A program made the position numbers and the translations under genes. A DNA stretch of 64,000 nucleotides, taken from contig DATBHW010000032.1 of NCBI GenBank assembly GCA_036557285.1, forward strand, positions 1-64,000, in the 5' to 3' direction. The notes below the pieces were generated by a model. The model made no database searches. It saw only the letters and a list, made by a program, of their open reading frames with translations, and was not told the origin of the DNA. Source of the stretch: Ktedonobacterales bacterium (GTDB taxonomy: Bacteria; Chloroflexota; Ktedonobacteria; Ktedonobacterales; DATBGS01). Position 1 is the first letter of the stretch, and every line of letters begins with the position of its first letter. This document shows positions 8,580 through 16,702 of the stretch, in pieces.

Positions 8580-9995
8580 GTGTTGGGAATGTCTGCTCAG
8601 CCGCCAGAGGGAAACCCGGACCGCCAGCAGGGCGGTGGAAACGACAATCAAGCGCCGGGTCAACTGCCGGGCCAGCCGCCCGCGCTGCCGCCGGGGGGGC
8701 ATCCTGGGGAACTGGCTTTGCCGCCGGGGTCCGGGCCTGCGGCGCTGCCCCCAGGCGATACGCCGTATCTTCTGCTGCCCGCCCCCAGCGCCACGCCTTC
8801 ATTTCCGCAGACAGGCCCGGCTGCGCCGCAGCCAACGAGCGCGGCGAATCCCTGGCTGGAGAGCCGTCGCTGGACGCTGCTGATTCTTGGGGCGTCGCTG
8901 GCGCTGCTGGTGGTGTGCGCTGTGCCGGTGTGGGGGTTCGCGTTCTGGTCGGTGTGGGCGAGCCACAGCCATGAGCCGCCGTCGGTGGTGGCGAGGCTGG
9001 ACCCCGGCGGGCAAGGGGCAAGCGAGGCGCAGTGGTCGCCGGATGGGCGCTATCTGGCGGAGCAGGTGACGCTGGCCGGGGCGAAGGCTGGCGATCCGAA
9101 GGGGTCTGCGGTGGCGCTGTGGGATGTGGAGACGCGGCAGGAGGTGCGCCGCCTGGCGGGGGCGGATGGCGGTCTGGCGCCTGCGTGGTCGCCGGATGGG
9201 CTGTGGCTGGCAACGTCGGATGGGACACACGCGCTGCTGTGGCCGACGGTGGAGGTGGTTGCGCCGGGGGGGAATGCGCCGCCGTTTGCGCGGCTGGATG
9301 CGCCTGATCCGAACGAGGCGATTACGAGCCTGGCCTGGGCGAAGGATGGGCTGACGCTGGCGGTGGCCGATGAGGAGGGGCTGGGTATCTGGCAGCCTGT
9401 CGGGTCGGACTGGAAGCAGGCGCTGTATTTTCGGGATGGGGCATGCGCGACGGTTGTGTGCGGGCGCAGGCTGCTGTGGTCGCCGGATGGGCAATGGCTG
9501 CTGGCGGCTCCCTGGCATGGGAAGGATGGGGTGAGCGGGGTGGGGGTGTGGGATGCGCAGACGTGGAGCGAGGAACCGCTGCTGAAGGCTGCGGCTCCGC
9601 TGGCGTGGTCGCCGGATAGTTCGCTGGTGGTGGTGCGCAGCGGCGATGAGACGAAGCTGAGCGCGGTGCGCGCGGGAAGCTGGACGGTGGCGTGGACGCT
9701 TGACCCGAATGAGTATCTGCATCAGAGCTACGCGGTGTTTCCAGAGGCGGCAGGGTGGTCGCCGGATGGGCGCTGGCTGGTGGAGAGCGCGGATGGCTGG
9801 GTGAATCTGTGGAGGATGGATACGCGCGAGTCAATCTGGGTGTGGGAGGAGCAGCAGCGCAGCCAGGGCGTGTATACGGCTACGAGTGTGGCGTGGTCGC
9901 CGGATGCGCAAACGCTGGCGGTGACGACGGATGGGCTGGGGCGCGTGACACTGTATGATCTGAGCAATCCCGCGCCTCCGGTGTCTGCGCCGTAG
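8580..9995 (+). CDS. Membrane-anchored WD40/TolB-like beta-propeller protein
   Basis: 471 aa. GTG at 8580 is used because AAGGGGG lies 5-11 bases upstream; an ATG at 8589 is the alternative. Residues 1-95 are Pro/Gly/Gln-rich and cytoplasmic, residues 99-125 are one transmembrane helix (LLILGASLALLVVCAVPVWGF), and residues 135-470 contain at least seven repeats of the W-S-P-D-G-x-W/Y-L type, the hallmark of WD40/PD40 propellers. The propeller would face outside. Such proteins are protein-interaction platforms; no enzyme domain is present. A similar design recurs at 61778. The codon pattern is ordinary for the window. Confidence 0.8.
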   Translation: MLGMSAQPPEGNPDRQQGGGNDNQAPGQLPGQPPALPPGGHPGELALPPGSGPAALPPGDTPYLLLPAPSATPSFPQTGPAAPQPTSAANPWLESRRWTLLILGASLALLVVCAVPVWGFAFWSVWASHSHEPPSVVARLDPGGQGASEAQWSPDGRYLAEQVTLAGAKAGDPKGSAVALWDVETRQEVRRLAGADGGLAPAWSPDGLWLATSDGTHALLWPTVEVVAPGGNAPPFARLDAPDPNEAITSLAWAKDGLTLAVADEEGLGIWQPVGSDWKQALYFRDGACATVVCGRRLLWSPDGQWLLAAPWHGKDGVSGVGVWDAQTWSEEPLLKAAAPLAWSPDSSLVVVRSGDETKLSAVRAGSWTVAWTLDPNEYLHQSYAVFPEAAGWSPDGRWLVESADGWVNLWRMDTRESIWVWEEQQRSQGVYTATSVAWSPDAQTLAVTTDGLGRVTLYDLSNPAPPVSAP

Positions 9996-10287
9996 GGTTG
10001 ACTTTTCTGCCTGGTTCTGGTACACTTGCTTGCATACAATACTGCAATAGCCGCAGCCGCGAATAACAGCTACGGCTATTATGACCCAGGCGCCGGAGAG
10101 ACCGACGCGCGAGGCTATTCTGCATTCTATGCCCCGCCTCGCTCCTCTGTCCAGCGCCTCAATGCAAACAGGAGGCGATCACGATGGACTCCCCCGACGC
10201 TTTGCCCGCAGGCCACCAGGCGGTATGTGAGGTACCCCCGCTGATTCGCAGCGTGACTCCCATCTTCGATAGGAGAAAACAGGACGG

Positions 10288-10315
10288 ACGCACGTACACG
10301 TGCGTGTACGTGCGT
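10288..10315 (+). promoter_or_regulatory. Perfect 13-bp-arm hairpin in antirepressor leader
   Basis: ACGCACGTACACG at 10288-10300 pairs exactly with 10303-10315 around TG. It lies in an alternating purine-pyrimidine tract (10288-10325), directly upstream of the AAAGGAG ribosome binding site of the gene at 10339. It could form an RNA hairpin near the translation start, or a cruciform or Z-form DNA segment. Confidence 0.7.
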
Positions 10316-10338
10316 GTGCGTGCGTAAAGGAGCGCCAG

Positions 10339-11127
10339 ATGGACAATAACGTTTTGGTGCCAGTAGAACAAGCATTAGTTCCATTTTACGGGAGCGAAAT
10401 TTTAGCAGCCCGTTTGCCTGATGGACAGATCGCCGCCAGCCTTGGCTCACTCTGTAGTATGCTCAAGCTGGCGAAACACGGGCAAATGGAACGCATTCGC
10501 AGAAATAAAGGCTTAGCTGAGCATTTACTCCTTATCCTCGTGAAAACGCCCGATGGGCCACAGCGGATAGAAGCCCTCGTAGGAGAGGAAGCTATTCGCT
10601 CCTGGGTGATGGGAATACAGATTAACCGGATCGCACCAGAAAAGCTCCCACTGATTCGCGTGTTGCAAGAGGAAGCCTATGAGACGCTTTTGCGCGCCCT
10701 CCTCAAGCCAGAAGCCGAGCAAACCACCAAGCCGTCGGAACCACAAGCAGCGCCTCTGCCCCCGCCGCCACACAGCGGGGCGGGGGCGGCGCAGGATTCG
10801 CCCTGGGAGCGACTGTTTGAGGTGCTGCATGATATTCGGCAGGAAGAGCAGATAAAGGATGAGCAACTGGCGCGCTATCAACGCGCGCAGGCTGAGCGAT
10901 ACGCGCTCGTTGAGGAGCGGCTTACGTCGCTTGGTGGCTTGGTCGAAGCGCCAGCGCAGGATGACGCTGCCGAATTGAGTCGGCTGTCGGCGTTTAGTGA
11001 AACGCATGTGGCAAATGTGAGAGAATTCTTCCGCTTGCTGGAGAGGGTGACAGGACGCACTCTGGCTCAGCTTGAGCAAGGGGTGAGTGACCCCTTTGGC
11101 GTGCCAACCTATCAACGCTCTTCCTGA
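10339..11127 (+). CDS. Phage antirepressor N-terminal (P22_AR_N-type) protein, paralogue 2
   Basis: 262 aa from ATG 10339, behind AAAGGAG at 10326-10332; upstream in-frame codons merely read through the GTGCGT tract. Residues 10-125 resemble the antirepressor-like protein at 1986-2741: ILAARLPDGQIAASLGSLCSML, MERIRRNKGLAEHLLLILVKTPDGPQRIEAL. A Pro/Glu-rich linker leads to a coiled-coil-like helical tail (about 165-255). Antirepressors bind and inactivate repressors; with no prophage genes nearby this may be a domesticated regulator (inference). Like its paralogue, it has strong palindromes in front of the gene, although the two palindromes differ in sequence. Confidence 0.75.
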   Translation: MDNNVLVPVEQALVPFYGSEILAARLPDGQIAASLGSLCSMLKLAKHGQMERIRRNKGLAEHLLLILVKTPDGPQRIEALVGEEAIRSWVMGIQINRIAPEKLPLIRVLQEEAYETLLRALLKPEAEQTTKPSEPQAAPLPPPPHSGAGAAQDSPWERLFEVLHDIRQEEQIKDEQLARYQRAQAERYALVEERLTSLGGLVEAPAQDDAAELSRLSAFSETHVANVREFFRLLERVTGRTLAQLEQGVSDPFGVPTYQRSS

Positions 11128-11274
11128 TGAGCAGTGGTCGGATGTGCTGGCGTGGGGTAAGGGGCTGGCGAGCGGGCCACAGGAAGGCAGCGGGGTGAAG
11201 GCCGCAGCGGTGAGCCGCCGAGACGGCGGCGGTACAGGCGGCGGCGTTCGCTGCGGCGCTGGTTTGGATGGGAA

Positions 11275-11601
11275 TTAGCCGCGCAGGTTGAAGGCGAGGT
11301 TGATCCCCAGCACGACGAATCCAACGACGATGAGCGCCGCCAGGCCACTGTTGGCGGTGGTGATGGCGGATAGGGGGATGAGAAAGACGAGCGAGAGGAT
11401 CGCCAGGAGCAGACGCAGCCCAAAGGCCGTATTCGGCAGGGGCGGCTCCTGGTGGGCGGCGGGAGAGAAGGGCTGCTGGTTGACCTTCTGCATGAAGGCT
11501 TCGATCAACTGGCGGTCATAGTCCGGGCCGATTTCGCGCTGGGCGGAGAGGGTGGCGCGGAGGTCGCGTTCAAGTTCGCGCGTGTCCACAAGCTTTTCCA
11601 T
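11275..11601 (-). CDS. Small two-helix membrane protein
   Basis: 108 aa. ATG at 11601 follows AAGGAG at a spacing of 9. Residues 1-55 are polar and helical (LVDTRELERDLRATLSAQREIGPDYDRQLIEAFMQKV), and residues 63-105 hold two transmembrane helices. The N-terminal helix, with 'ERDLxATLxARxELGxxYDxxLIxxF', resembles the membrane-associated small proteins found beside stress or envelope regulators in Actinobacteria and Chloroflexota. I do not recognise a named family. It is monocistronic and convergent with the antirepressor gene. Confidence 0.65.
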   Translation of the reverse strand: MEKLVDTRELERDLRATLSAQREIGPDYDRQLIEAFMQKVNQQPFSPAAHQEPPLPNTAFGLRLLLAILSLVFLIPLSAITTANSGLAALIVVGFVVLGINLAFNLRG

Positions 11602-11775
11602 GATGGCTGGCTCCTTCTGGTATCCAGGGGAACGGCTGCTCTGTTTTTATGGGGCGGCGCTGGCAGTGGCAGCCGCTCGTATGCAACAGGATTTGTTATA
11701 AGTATAGGGGGAAGCTGTGGCAGAAGTATGCCAAAAGTGTAGCAAGTTTGTGGCGGGCGGCTAGCTTTTGGGCGA

Positions 11776-12933
11776 TCAGGCGCGGGCGGCGGAAAGGCCA
11801 CAGCCGCAGGAGTCGCGGATGATGAGTTTGACGGGCAAGCGGATACGGTTGATGGCTCCTGGTGCGGTGGTGGCGCTGGCAGGCGCGGTTGATTCGTGCG
11901 GGAAGGTCCATCCTCTGGGGCGATAGACGCTGTAGGAGGTTTCGAGCAAGGTGAAAAGCTGCTCCATAGCGTAGCGGCCCATTTCGTAGAAGTCTTGCTT
12001 GATGGTGGTGAGCGGAAGCTGGCCGGGGGCGACGACGACGACGGATTCGGCCATGTCGGCGAGGTCGTCGAAGCCGACGAGGGCGACCTGGTCGGGGATG
12101 GAGATGTGGCGCTGCTGCGCAGCGGCGAGGACGCCATAGGCCATGAGGTCGCTGCTGGCGAAGATGGCGGTGGGGCGCTGTTCGGGTGGAAGAGAGAAGA
12201 GCTGTTCTGCGGTGCTTTGCCCGGTGACGGCGGTGAAGTCTCCTTCCAGAATGAGGGCGGGATCGAGGGGCAGGCCCGCTTCAGCGAGAGCCTGACAATA
12301 CCCTTCGTGGCGTTCGCGGGAACAGAGCCATTTCATCGGCCCCTGGAGGTGGGCGATGCGCTGGTGTCCGTGTCCGATGAGGTGGCGAACGGCTTCGTAA
12401 GCGCCGGTGGTGTTGTCGGAGGTGATCCAGGGGATGGGGATTTTGCCCCAGGGAAGCTCAGTGGGGTGATACTGGTCGTCTATGACGACGAGTGGGATGG
12501 CTTTTTGGGTGAGGTGGGCGAGGTGGGCTGAGGCTTGCCCGGGAAAGACGGCGAGGACTCCGGCGGTCAGGTTGGCGCCGAGGAGACGGCTGATGGCTGG
12601 GATGCCGTCTTCGTCGGGAAGCTGGTCGTTCATGCGATAGAGGACGAGTTCGTAGGGGGTCAGGTCTATGCGGTCAGCGACGGCGCGCATGATTTCGGGG
12701 ATGAAGAGCCAGGTGTAGGAGCGGACTAACATGCCGATGAGGTGGCTGCGCCCGCCAGCGAGGTTGGTGGCGCTGGCGCTGGGTACGAAGCCCTGTTCGT
12801 TCATGAGGCGCAGGATGCGCTCGCGGGTGGCGGGGTCCACGTCGGGTTTCGCGTTCAGGACGCGCGAGACGGTTGCTTTGGAGACGCCAGCCTGGCGGGC
12901 GATGTCGGCGATGGTGAGATGTTTTTCGGACAT
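11776..12933 (-). CDS. LacI-family transcriptional regulator
   Basis: 385 aa. Start at ATG 12933 because GGGGGGAG is 2-9 bases upstream and the protein then begins MSEKHLTIADIARQAGVSKATVSRVLN, the canonical LacI helix-turn-helix (residues 6-28) and hinge. Residues 60-330 form the periplasmic-binding-protein-like effector domain (LIGMLVRSYTWLFIPEIMRAV, then IDDQYHP, SDNTTGAYEAVRHLIGHGHQRIAHLQGP). A Ser/Ala-rich insert precedes a C-terminal LIIRDSCG segment; the protein is slightly longer than the usual 330-350 aa. The sugar is unknown, and no sugar operon adjoins. A seven-unit 16-bp tandem repeat array (12980-13091) occupies its upstream region and may contain operators. Confidence 0.9.
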   Translation of the reverse strand: MSEKHLTIADIARQAGVSKATVSRVLNAKPDVDPATRERILRLMNEQGFVPSASATNLAGGRSHLIGMLVRSYTWLFIPEIMRAVADRIDLTPYELVLYRMNDQLPDEDGIPAISRLLGANLTAGVLAVFPGQASAHLAHLTQKAIPLVVIDDQYHPTELPWGKIPIPWITSDNTTGAYEAVRHLIGHGHQRIAHLQGPMKWLCSRERHEGYCQALAEAGLPLDPALILEGDFTAVTGQSTAEQLFSLPPEQRPTAIFASSDLMAYGVLAAAQQRHISIPDQVALVGFDDLADMAESVVVVAPGQLPLTTIKQDFYEMGRYAMEQLFTLLETSYSVYRPRGWTFPHESTAPASATTAPGAINRIRLPVKLIIRDSCGCGLSAARA

Positions 12934-12979
12934 GGCTCCCCCCTCTCTGTTCACTTGGAATAAGTGTAGCAGATTGGGG

Positions 12980-13091
12980 GTACTTCAATCCAGGGGTATT
13001 TTCATCTAGATGTACTTCAATCCAGGGGTACTTCAATCTAGATGTGCTTTAATACAGATATATTTCAACCTAGATATACTTCACTGTATGC
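12980..13091. repeat. Seven tandem 16-bp repeats upstream of LacI-type gene
   Basis: Units start at 12980, 12996, 13012, 13028, 13044, 13060 and 13076. The consensus is close to GTACTTCAATCTAGAT. Units 1 and 3 are identical; units 5-7 are progressively diverged. The AT-rich array contrasts with the GC-rich surroundings, ends inside the last codons of the gene at 13070-13438, and lies 47 bp upstream of the LacI-type start. A 16-bp period is not codon-compatible, so it is a DNA-level repeat: an operator array or slippage product. Confidence 0.85.
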
Positions 13092-13438
13092 AGAGGGTTT
13101 TTCAGGTGATGCAGCATGCGCCGGATATGTCCGTGTTTCTGCTGCCTGGACAGTGAACTGATAGCCCTCTGTGTGGTCTGGGAGTGCGCAGGAGGCTGAA
13201 ACAGCCAGGCTTCAGGCATCAGGGTTTTCACCAGACCGTGTACCGAGAGAAAGCTGAGAACAGCGCGTATCTCAGGATGGGTGCAGCGGGTTGCGTCTGC
13301 GAGGTCGGCAATGGTGACGGTCCCGTCACAGCGGTAGAGAATATCCTGCTGTAAGAGGGAGAGGGGTCGGGCGTGGTATTTGGCAAACGGGGTGCGCTGG
13401 TAGCGCAAGGTGAAATCAAAGCTAACGTCGGGGCGCAT
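13070..13438 (-). CDS. Hypothetical protein with winged-helix-like N-terminal half
   Basis: 122 aa from ATG 13438; AAAGGAG is 8 bases upstream, whereas the ATG at 13444 is too close to it. Residues 20-85 (PLSLLQQDILYRCDGTVTIADLADATRCTHPEIRAVLSFLSVHGLV) have the helix pattern of a winged-helix or MarR/PqqD-like domain, which is tentative. The C-terminus is basic (RQQKHGHIRRMLHHLKNP), and the last codons run into the 16-bp repeat array. It is probably cytoplasmic and possibly regulatory. It lies between an XRE regulator and the LacI-type gene on the same strand. No family name can be given with confidence. Confidence 0.55.
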   Translation of the reverse strand: MRPDVSFDFTLRYQRTPFAKYHARPLSLLQQDILYRCDGTVTIADLADATRCTHPEIRAVLSFLSVHGLVKTLMPEAWLFQPPAHSQTTQRAISSLSRQQKHGHIRRMLHHLKNPLHTVKYI

Positions 13439-13565
13439 GAACATGGCTCCTTTCATCACTTGCCATGCCCATACGCCAGCGAGTACAATAGCCGTACCGG
13501 CGTATGGGTTTCCTATAGCTTGGTTCCCTATGGGCTGGTACTTTTGCCTGCCGTCCTAGTTCGCT

Positions 13566-13799
13566 CTAGGCGGCGGGCTGTTCTTTTTGTTCTCTCCTTT
13601 CTCTTGCTTCTTTCAAGGTAGCAAGAAGTTCATCGCGTGTGCATTGCAGCACTTCCACAAGCTGCTTTTGGTGAGCGAGACTTGGAAGCGCCAGACCATT
13701 CTCCCAGTACCAAACAGCCTGCTTTTTGACACCGCATTGTTTGGCTAAGTCGCTTTGTGAGAGATACAAACGCTCACGCAAGTCCTTAAACGTAGACAT
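13566..13799 (-). CDS. XRE-family helix-turn-helix regulator
   Basis: 77 aa. Residues 4-58 form a complete Cro/C1-type helix-turn-helix: LRERLYLSQSDLAKQCGVKKQAVWYWENGLALPSLAHQKQLVEVL. The C-terminus is a charged helix (KEARERREQKEQPAA). The ATG at 13799 has GGAG about 9 bases upstream, and a TATACT-like -10 sits about 50 bases upstream on the minus strand. Solitary single-domain XRE proteins usually repress their own or a neighbouring gene; no toxin gene is adjacent here, so an antitoxin role is not supported. Confidence 0.8.
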   Translation of the reverse strand: MSTFKDLRERLYLSQSDLAKQCGVKKQAVWYWENGLALPSLAHQKQLVEVLQCTRDELLATLKEARERREQKEQPAA

Positions 13800-13904
13800 G
13801 GTGACGACTCCTTACAGCCAGATAGTCAACTCTTGTTAAATGAAGTATAGCACAGCCAAGAGAAGTGTGCCAGTTCTGGTACTTTTGGGGTTATTGGGGT
13901 TGTC

Positions 13905-14307
13905 ACTTGTAGCGCCGCCTTCCAGGCGGCTCAACGCTGGCCTGCTGATGCGTTGGCCTGGAGGGCGAACGCTCGCCCTGGCGAATCGTTGGCCGCCAGG
14001 ATGGCGGCGCTACAAGTGGCGTTGGTCTGGAGGGCGAACGCTCGCCCGGGCGAAGCGTTGAGCCGCCAGGATGGCGGCGCTACAAGTGGCGTTGGCCTGG
14101 AGGGCGGCGTGCGCGCGTGCGCAGCGGTGCGCCGCCAGGGACGGCGGCGGTACAGGCCCCCTCAGCCCCTTGCTGCCAGGGGGTGGCGGTACACGCAGAC
14201 GGCGTTCGCGTGTACCGCCGGGGTTCGCCCAGGCGCAGCGTTGGCCGCCAGGATGGCGGCGCTACCAGTGGCGTTGGCCGCCAGGAAGGCGGCGCTACAA
14301 GTGATGG
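13905..14307. repeat. Cluster of GCCGCC-hairpin (REP-like) repeats
   Basis: It begins with an inverted pair: CACTTGTAGCGCCGCC at about 13905 faces GGCGGCGCTACAAGTG at about 14003-14018, separated by a CGCTGGCCTG...TTGGCCTGGAGGGCGAACGCTCGCC core that also recurs in the 175-bp elements. Four or more further single hairpins follow with loops AGGAT, AGGGAC and AGGAA. No gene is seen here. It fills the gap between the XRE gene and the patatin gene. Confidence 0.85.
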
Positions 14308-15348
14308 TCAGGTGGATATGGTCTCGCTTATGAGGTCGCGGCGGGACGGCGGTTCTTTCTGGCGGTATTCGGCGATATATCGCTCGAAGTTCCAGGTTTG
14401 CAGGAACTTTTCTGCTGCCTTGCGCCCGGCGTTATATAAGGCGAGGGCTTTTTCTGGAGAGAGGGTGAAGTCGGTGGTCTGGATGCCCAAGGTGGGGAGC
14501 ATGATGGTGCGCACGAAGCTGTCGTTCTCCAGGTAGTAGCGGTCGTGGGCTTCCATCAAGGTTGCCAGGAGGCTTTTGAGGTAGTCAACGATGCTGAGGC
14601 GGGAGACCTGTCTGGCGGGGAGCCAGCCGTCGGGCGAGCGGCGCGGTTCGTCTTCGACGAGGCGCATGCCGAAGGTGGGCCATTCGGGAGTGGGGCCGGA
14701 GTCGAAGAGCCAGACGGGGAAGTCGGAGAGCATGCCGCCGTCGGTGATGAAGGCGGATGATCTGGTCTGCGGGTTGCGCCAGATGACGGGCTTGAAGTAG
14801 AGGGCGAGGCTCATGCTCATGCGCACGGCCCAGGCGACTTCGAGGTCATCGGGGTTGGCTATGCCCAGCTTTGGCGCGTCTTGTGGAAGGACGAGCATGC
14901 GCCGCCCCATGAGGTCTGAGGCGATCATCTGGACTTTGTAGCGGTAGCGCGGTTGATCGGCGAAGTCTGGGTGGATGAGGTCGCGGAAGGTGCGCACGCC
15001 TTTTTTTTCGAGCATCTGACGCATCCAGTTGAGAAAGGCGTCGCCTTTGTAGATGCCGCGCTGGAAGACGATGCTTAAAAAGTTGCCCGCGAGGGGGATG
15101 TGGGAAAGCCAGGTGCCATCGAGGAACTGAGAAAAGTCATGCTGCTTCAAGATGGTGTAGAGTTCCTGGTGGGGGTAGCCAGCGGCATAGAGGGTGGCGA
15201 CGATGGCCCCGGCGGAGGTTCCGGCGAGGTTTTGGGGTTGGTAGCCATGTTCTTCGAGGACGGCGAGGCCGCCGACGAGGGCGATGCCTTTGACGCCTCC
15301 TCCTTCAAGGACTAAATCTACTCTTTTCTGATTGGTTGGGCTGGACAT
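14308..15348 (-). CDS. Patatin-like phospholipase
   Basis: 346 aa. ATG 15348 follows AGGAGG at a spacing of 6. The anion-hole motif GGGVKG is at residues 16-21, the nucleophile elbow GTSAG at 43-47 with Ser45, and the catalytic Asp is in the DGG of ITDGGMLSDFP around residue 200. These are the Ser-Asp dyad of the patatin family, which hydrolyses acyl chains of membrane lipids. There is no signal peptide or membrane helix, so it is a cytoplasmic or peripheral enzyme. The C-terminus (FLQTWNFERYIAEYRQKEPPSRRD) is predicted helical. It is monocistronic, with its 3' end abutting the repeat cluster. Confidence 0.9.
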   Translation of the reverse strand: MSSPTNQKRVDLVLEGGGVKGIALVGGLAVLEEHGYQPQNLAGTSAGAIVATLYAAGYPHQELYTILKQHDFSQFLDGTWLSHIPLAGNFLSIVFQRGIYKGDAFLNWMRQMLEKKGVRTFRDLIHPDFADQPRYRYKVQMIASDLMGRRMLVLPQDAPKLGIANPDDLEVAWAVRMSMSLALYFKPVIWRNPQTRSSAFITDGGMLSDFPVWLFDSGPTPEWPTFGMRLVEDEPRRSPDGWLPARQVSRLSIVDYLKSLLATLMEAHDRYYLENDSFVRTIMLPTLGIQTTDFTLSPEKALALYNAGRKAAEKFLQTWNFERYIAEYRQKEPPSRRDLISETIST

Positions 15349-15438
15349 GGCGCGCCTCCTGATGTACAGATGCGCTCTTTTGGTTTCCCCTCTTTCAGTA
15401 TACTGCCGGTGTCAAGCGAGCGTGGGAGCGTGCCAGGT

Positions 15439-16392
15439 TCAGGATTGGTTCTGAACGGTTTTTTCGAGGATGACATAGGCGAAGAGGCGGTGGAAGCCAA
15501 GTTTTTCGTTGAGGGCGAGCGTGATGGGTTCGCTGTGGTTGGTGAAGGTGGTGAGGGTTTTGTAGCCGAGGCGCAGGGCGGCGTCTATGGTGCAGAGGCG
15601 CAGGGCGGTGGCGATGCCTTGTCGGCGGAAGTCGGGCAGAACGCCGGTCCAGTGTTGCAAGGCTTGTTCGGGGTCGCCTTCGATGTAGGCAAGGGCGCTG
15701 AGGCCGATGAGGCGATCATCTTTCCTGGCGATAAAAAAGCCCTGGGGCATGATGCGGGGGCGGTCCAGACGCTGTACGAAGTCCTGAAAGGTGAGGGGGG
15801 TGTAGACATCATCAAGGACGGCGTTATACAGGTCGTGGAGCCGCCGGGCGATGTTGCGGCTGCGCAGGCGTTCTTCTTCGAGGCTGCTGATGATGATGCC
15901 GCGCGCGGCGACTCTATCTACGATGGAGACCATCTGGGTGATGTTGGCTTTTGCCAGGGTGAGGCGCAGTTCTCTGATGAGGCTGGTTTGGACGAAGCCG
16001 CGCTCCTGAACGAAGCCGAGCAGTTCGGTGTCTTGTTGATATTCTTGCATCCAGAGGCTGGAGACTTTGAGGGTTTCTACGTCGCTCATGAGGCGGCCAT
16101 AGAGGGCGCGCCCGACGCCGCTGCGCAGGTAGCCGGGCAGGACGATGAGATAGAGTCTGAGGCGCTGGGGTGGGTCTGATCCCTGTTGTTCGATGGCGCC
16201 GTAGCCGACGATGTCGTGGGTGTCGGTGTCAACGACGACGTAGTGCCGTCGGCGGAACAGTTGCTCGTCAATCTGTTTGCGTTCGCGCAGCCAACGCTGG
16301 TTGCCTTCGGGGTCGTAGGGGATGGCGGCGTGTGCAATAGCCAGAACGGCTTCGCTATACTCTTCAATAAATGGGCGCAATACGAATGCCAT
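15439..16392 (-). CDS. Tandem double GNAT N-acetyltransferase
   Basis: 317 aa. Two GNAT folds lie in tandem: residues 1-150, with LIVLPGYLRSGVGRALYGRLM as motif A (acetyl-CoA pyrophosphate loop), and residues 160-317, with GVLPDFRRQGIATALRLCTI as motif A and NEKLGF near the end. Both loops keep the Q/R-x-x-G-x-G/A signature, so both may bind acetyl-CoA. The layout resembles mycothiol-synthase-like double GNAT proteins, but the substrate is not predictable. It probably acts in the cytoplasm. The start is ATG 16392 and the ribosome binding site is weak (GGGAGC upstream). It is divergent from the sensor-like gene at 16703. Confidence 0.85.
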   Translation of the reverse strand: MAFVLRPFIEEYSEAVLAIAHAAIPYDPEGNQRWLRERKQIDEQLFRRRHYVVVDTDTHDIVGYGAIEQQGSDPPQRLRLYLIVLPGYLRSGVGRALYGRLMSDVETLKVSSLWMQEYQQDTELLGFVQERGFVQTSLIRELRLTLAKANITQMVSIVDRVAARGIIISSLEEERLRSRNIARRLHDLYNAVLDDVYTPLTFQDFVQRLDRPRIMPQGFFIARKDDRLIGLSALAYIEGDPEQALQHWTGVLPDFRRQGIATALRLCTIDAALRLGYKTLTTFTNHSEPITLALNEKLGFHRLFAYVILEKTVQNQS

Positions 16393-16702
16393 GCGCGTTT
16401 CGCTCCCTGGGGTTGGTTGCTGCTGGCGCGGGGTTGTGTAACTCAGAGTGATAATAGACCCAATGGAGACTCGGTGTCAAGTCCTGTTAGGATTTCTGGA
16501 TACATCTGACCTATTTGGGGGGATGGTGATTGCTAGAAGGGTACACCACCTCCGTACAGGTAGTTAGGATTGGGGCTGAATCGCTATTTATCCTGATTAC
16601 GTGGGGGCTTCGTAACACCCTTCGTAACGTTTTCGAGACGGGGGTATGGTACGATAGGCGCATGGAAAGCGTCTGCCATATCTGGTGCAAAGGGGCCTGC
16701 CT

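Noticed and set aside
12980-13091. 16-bp tandem repeats as a CRISPR or replication origin iteron set
   Set aside because: There are no spacers, and no dnaA or rep gene or DnaA boxes lie near; a regulatory array or slippage tract is the simpler view.
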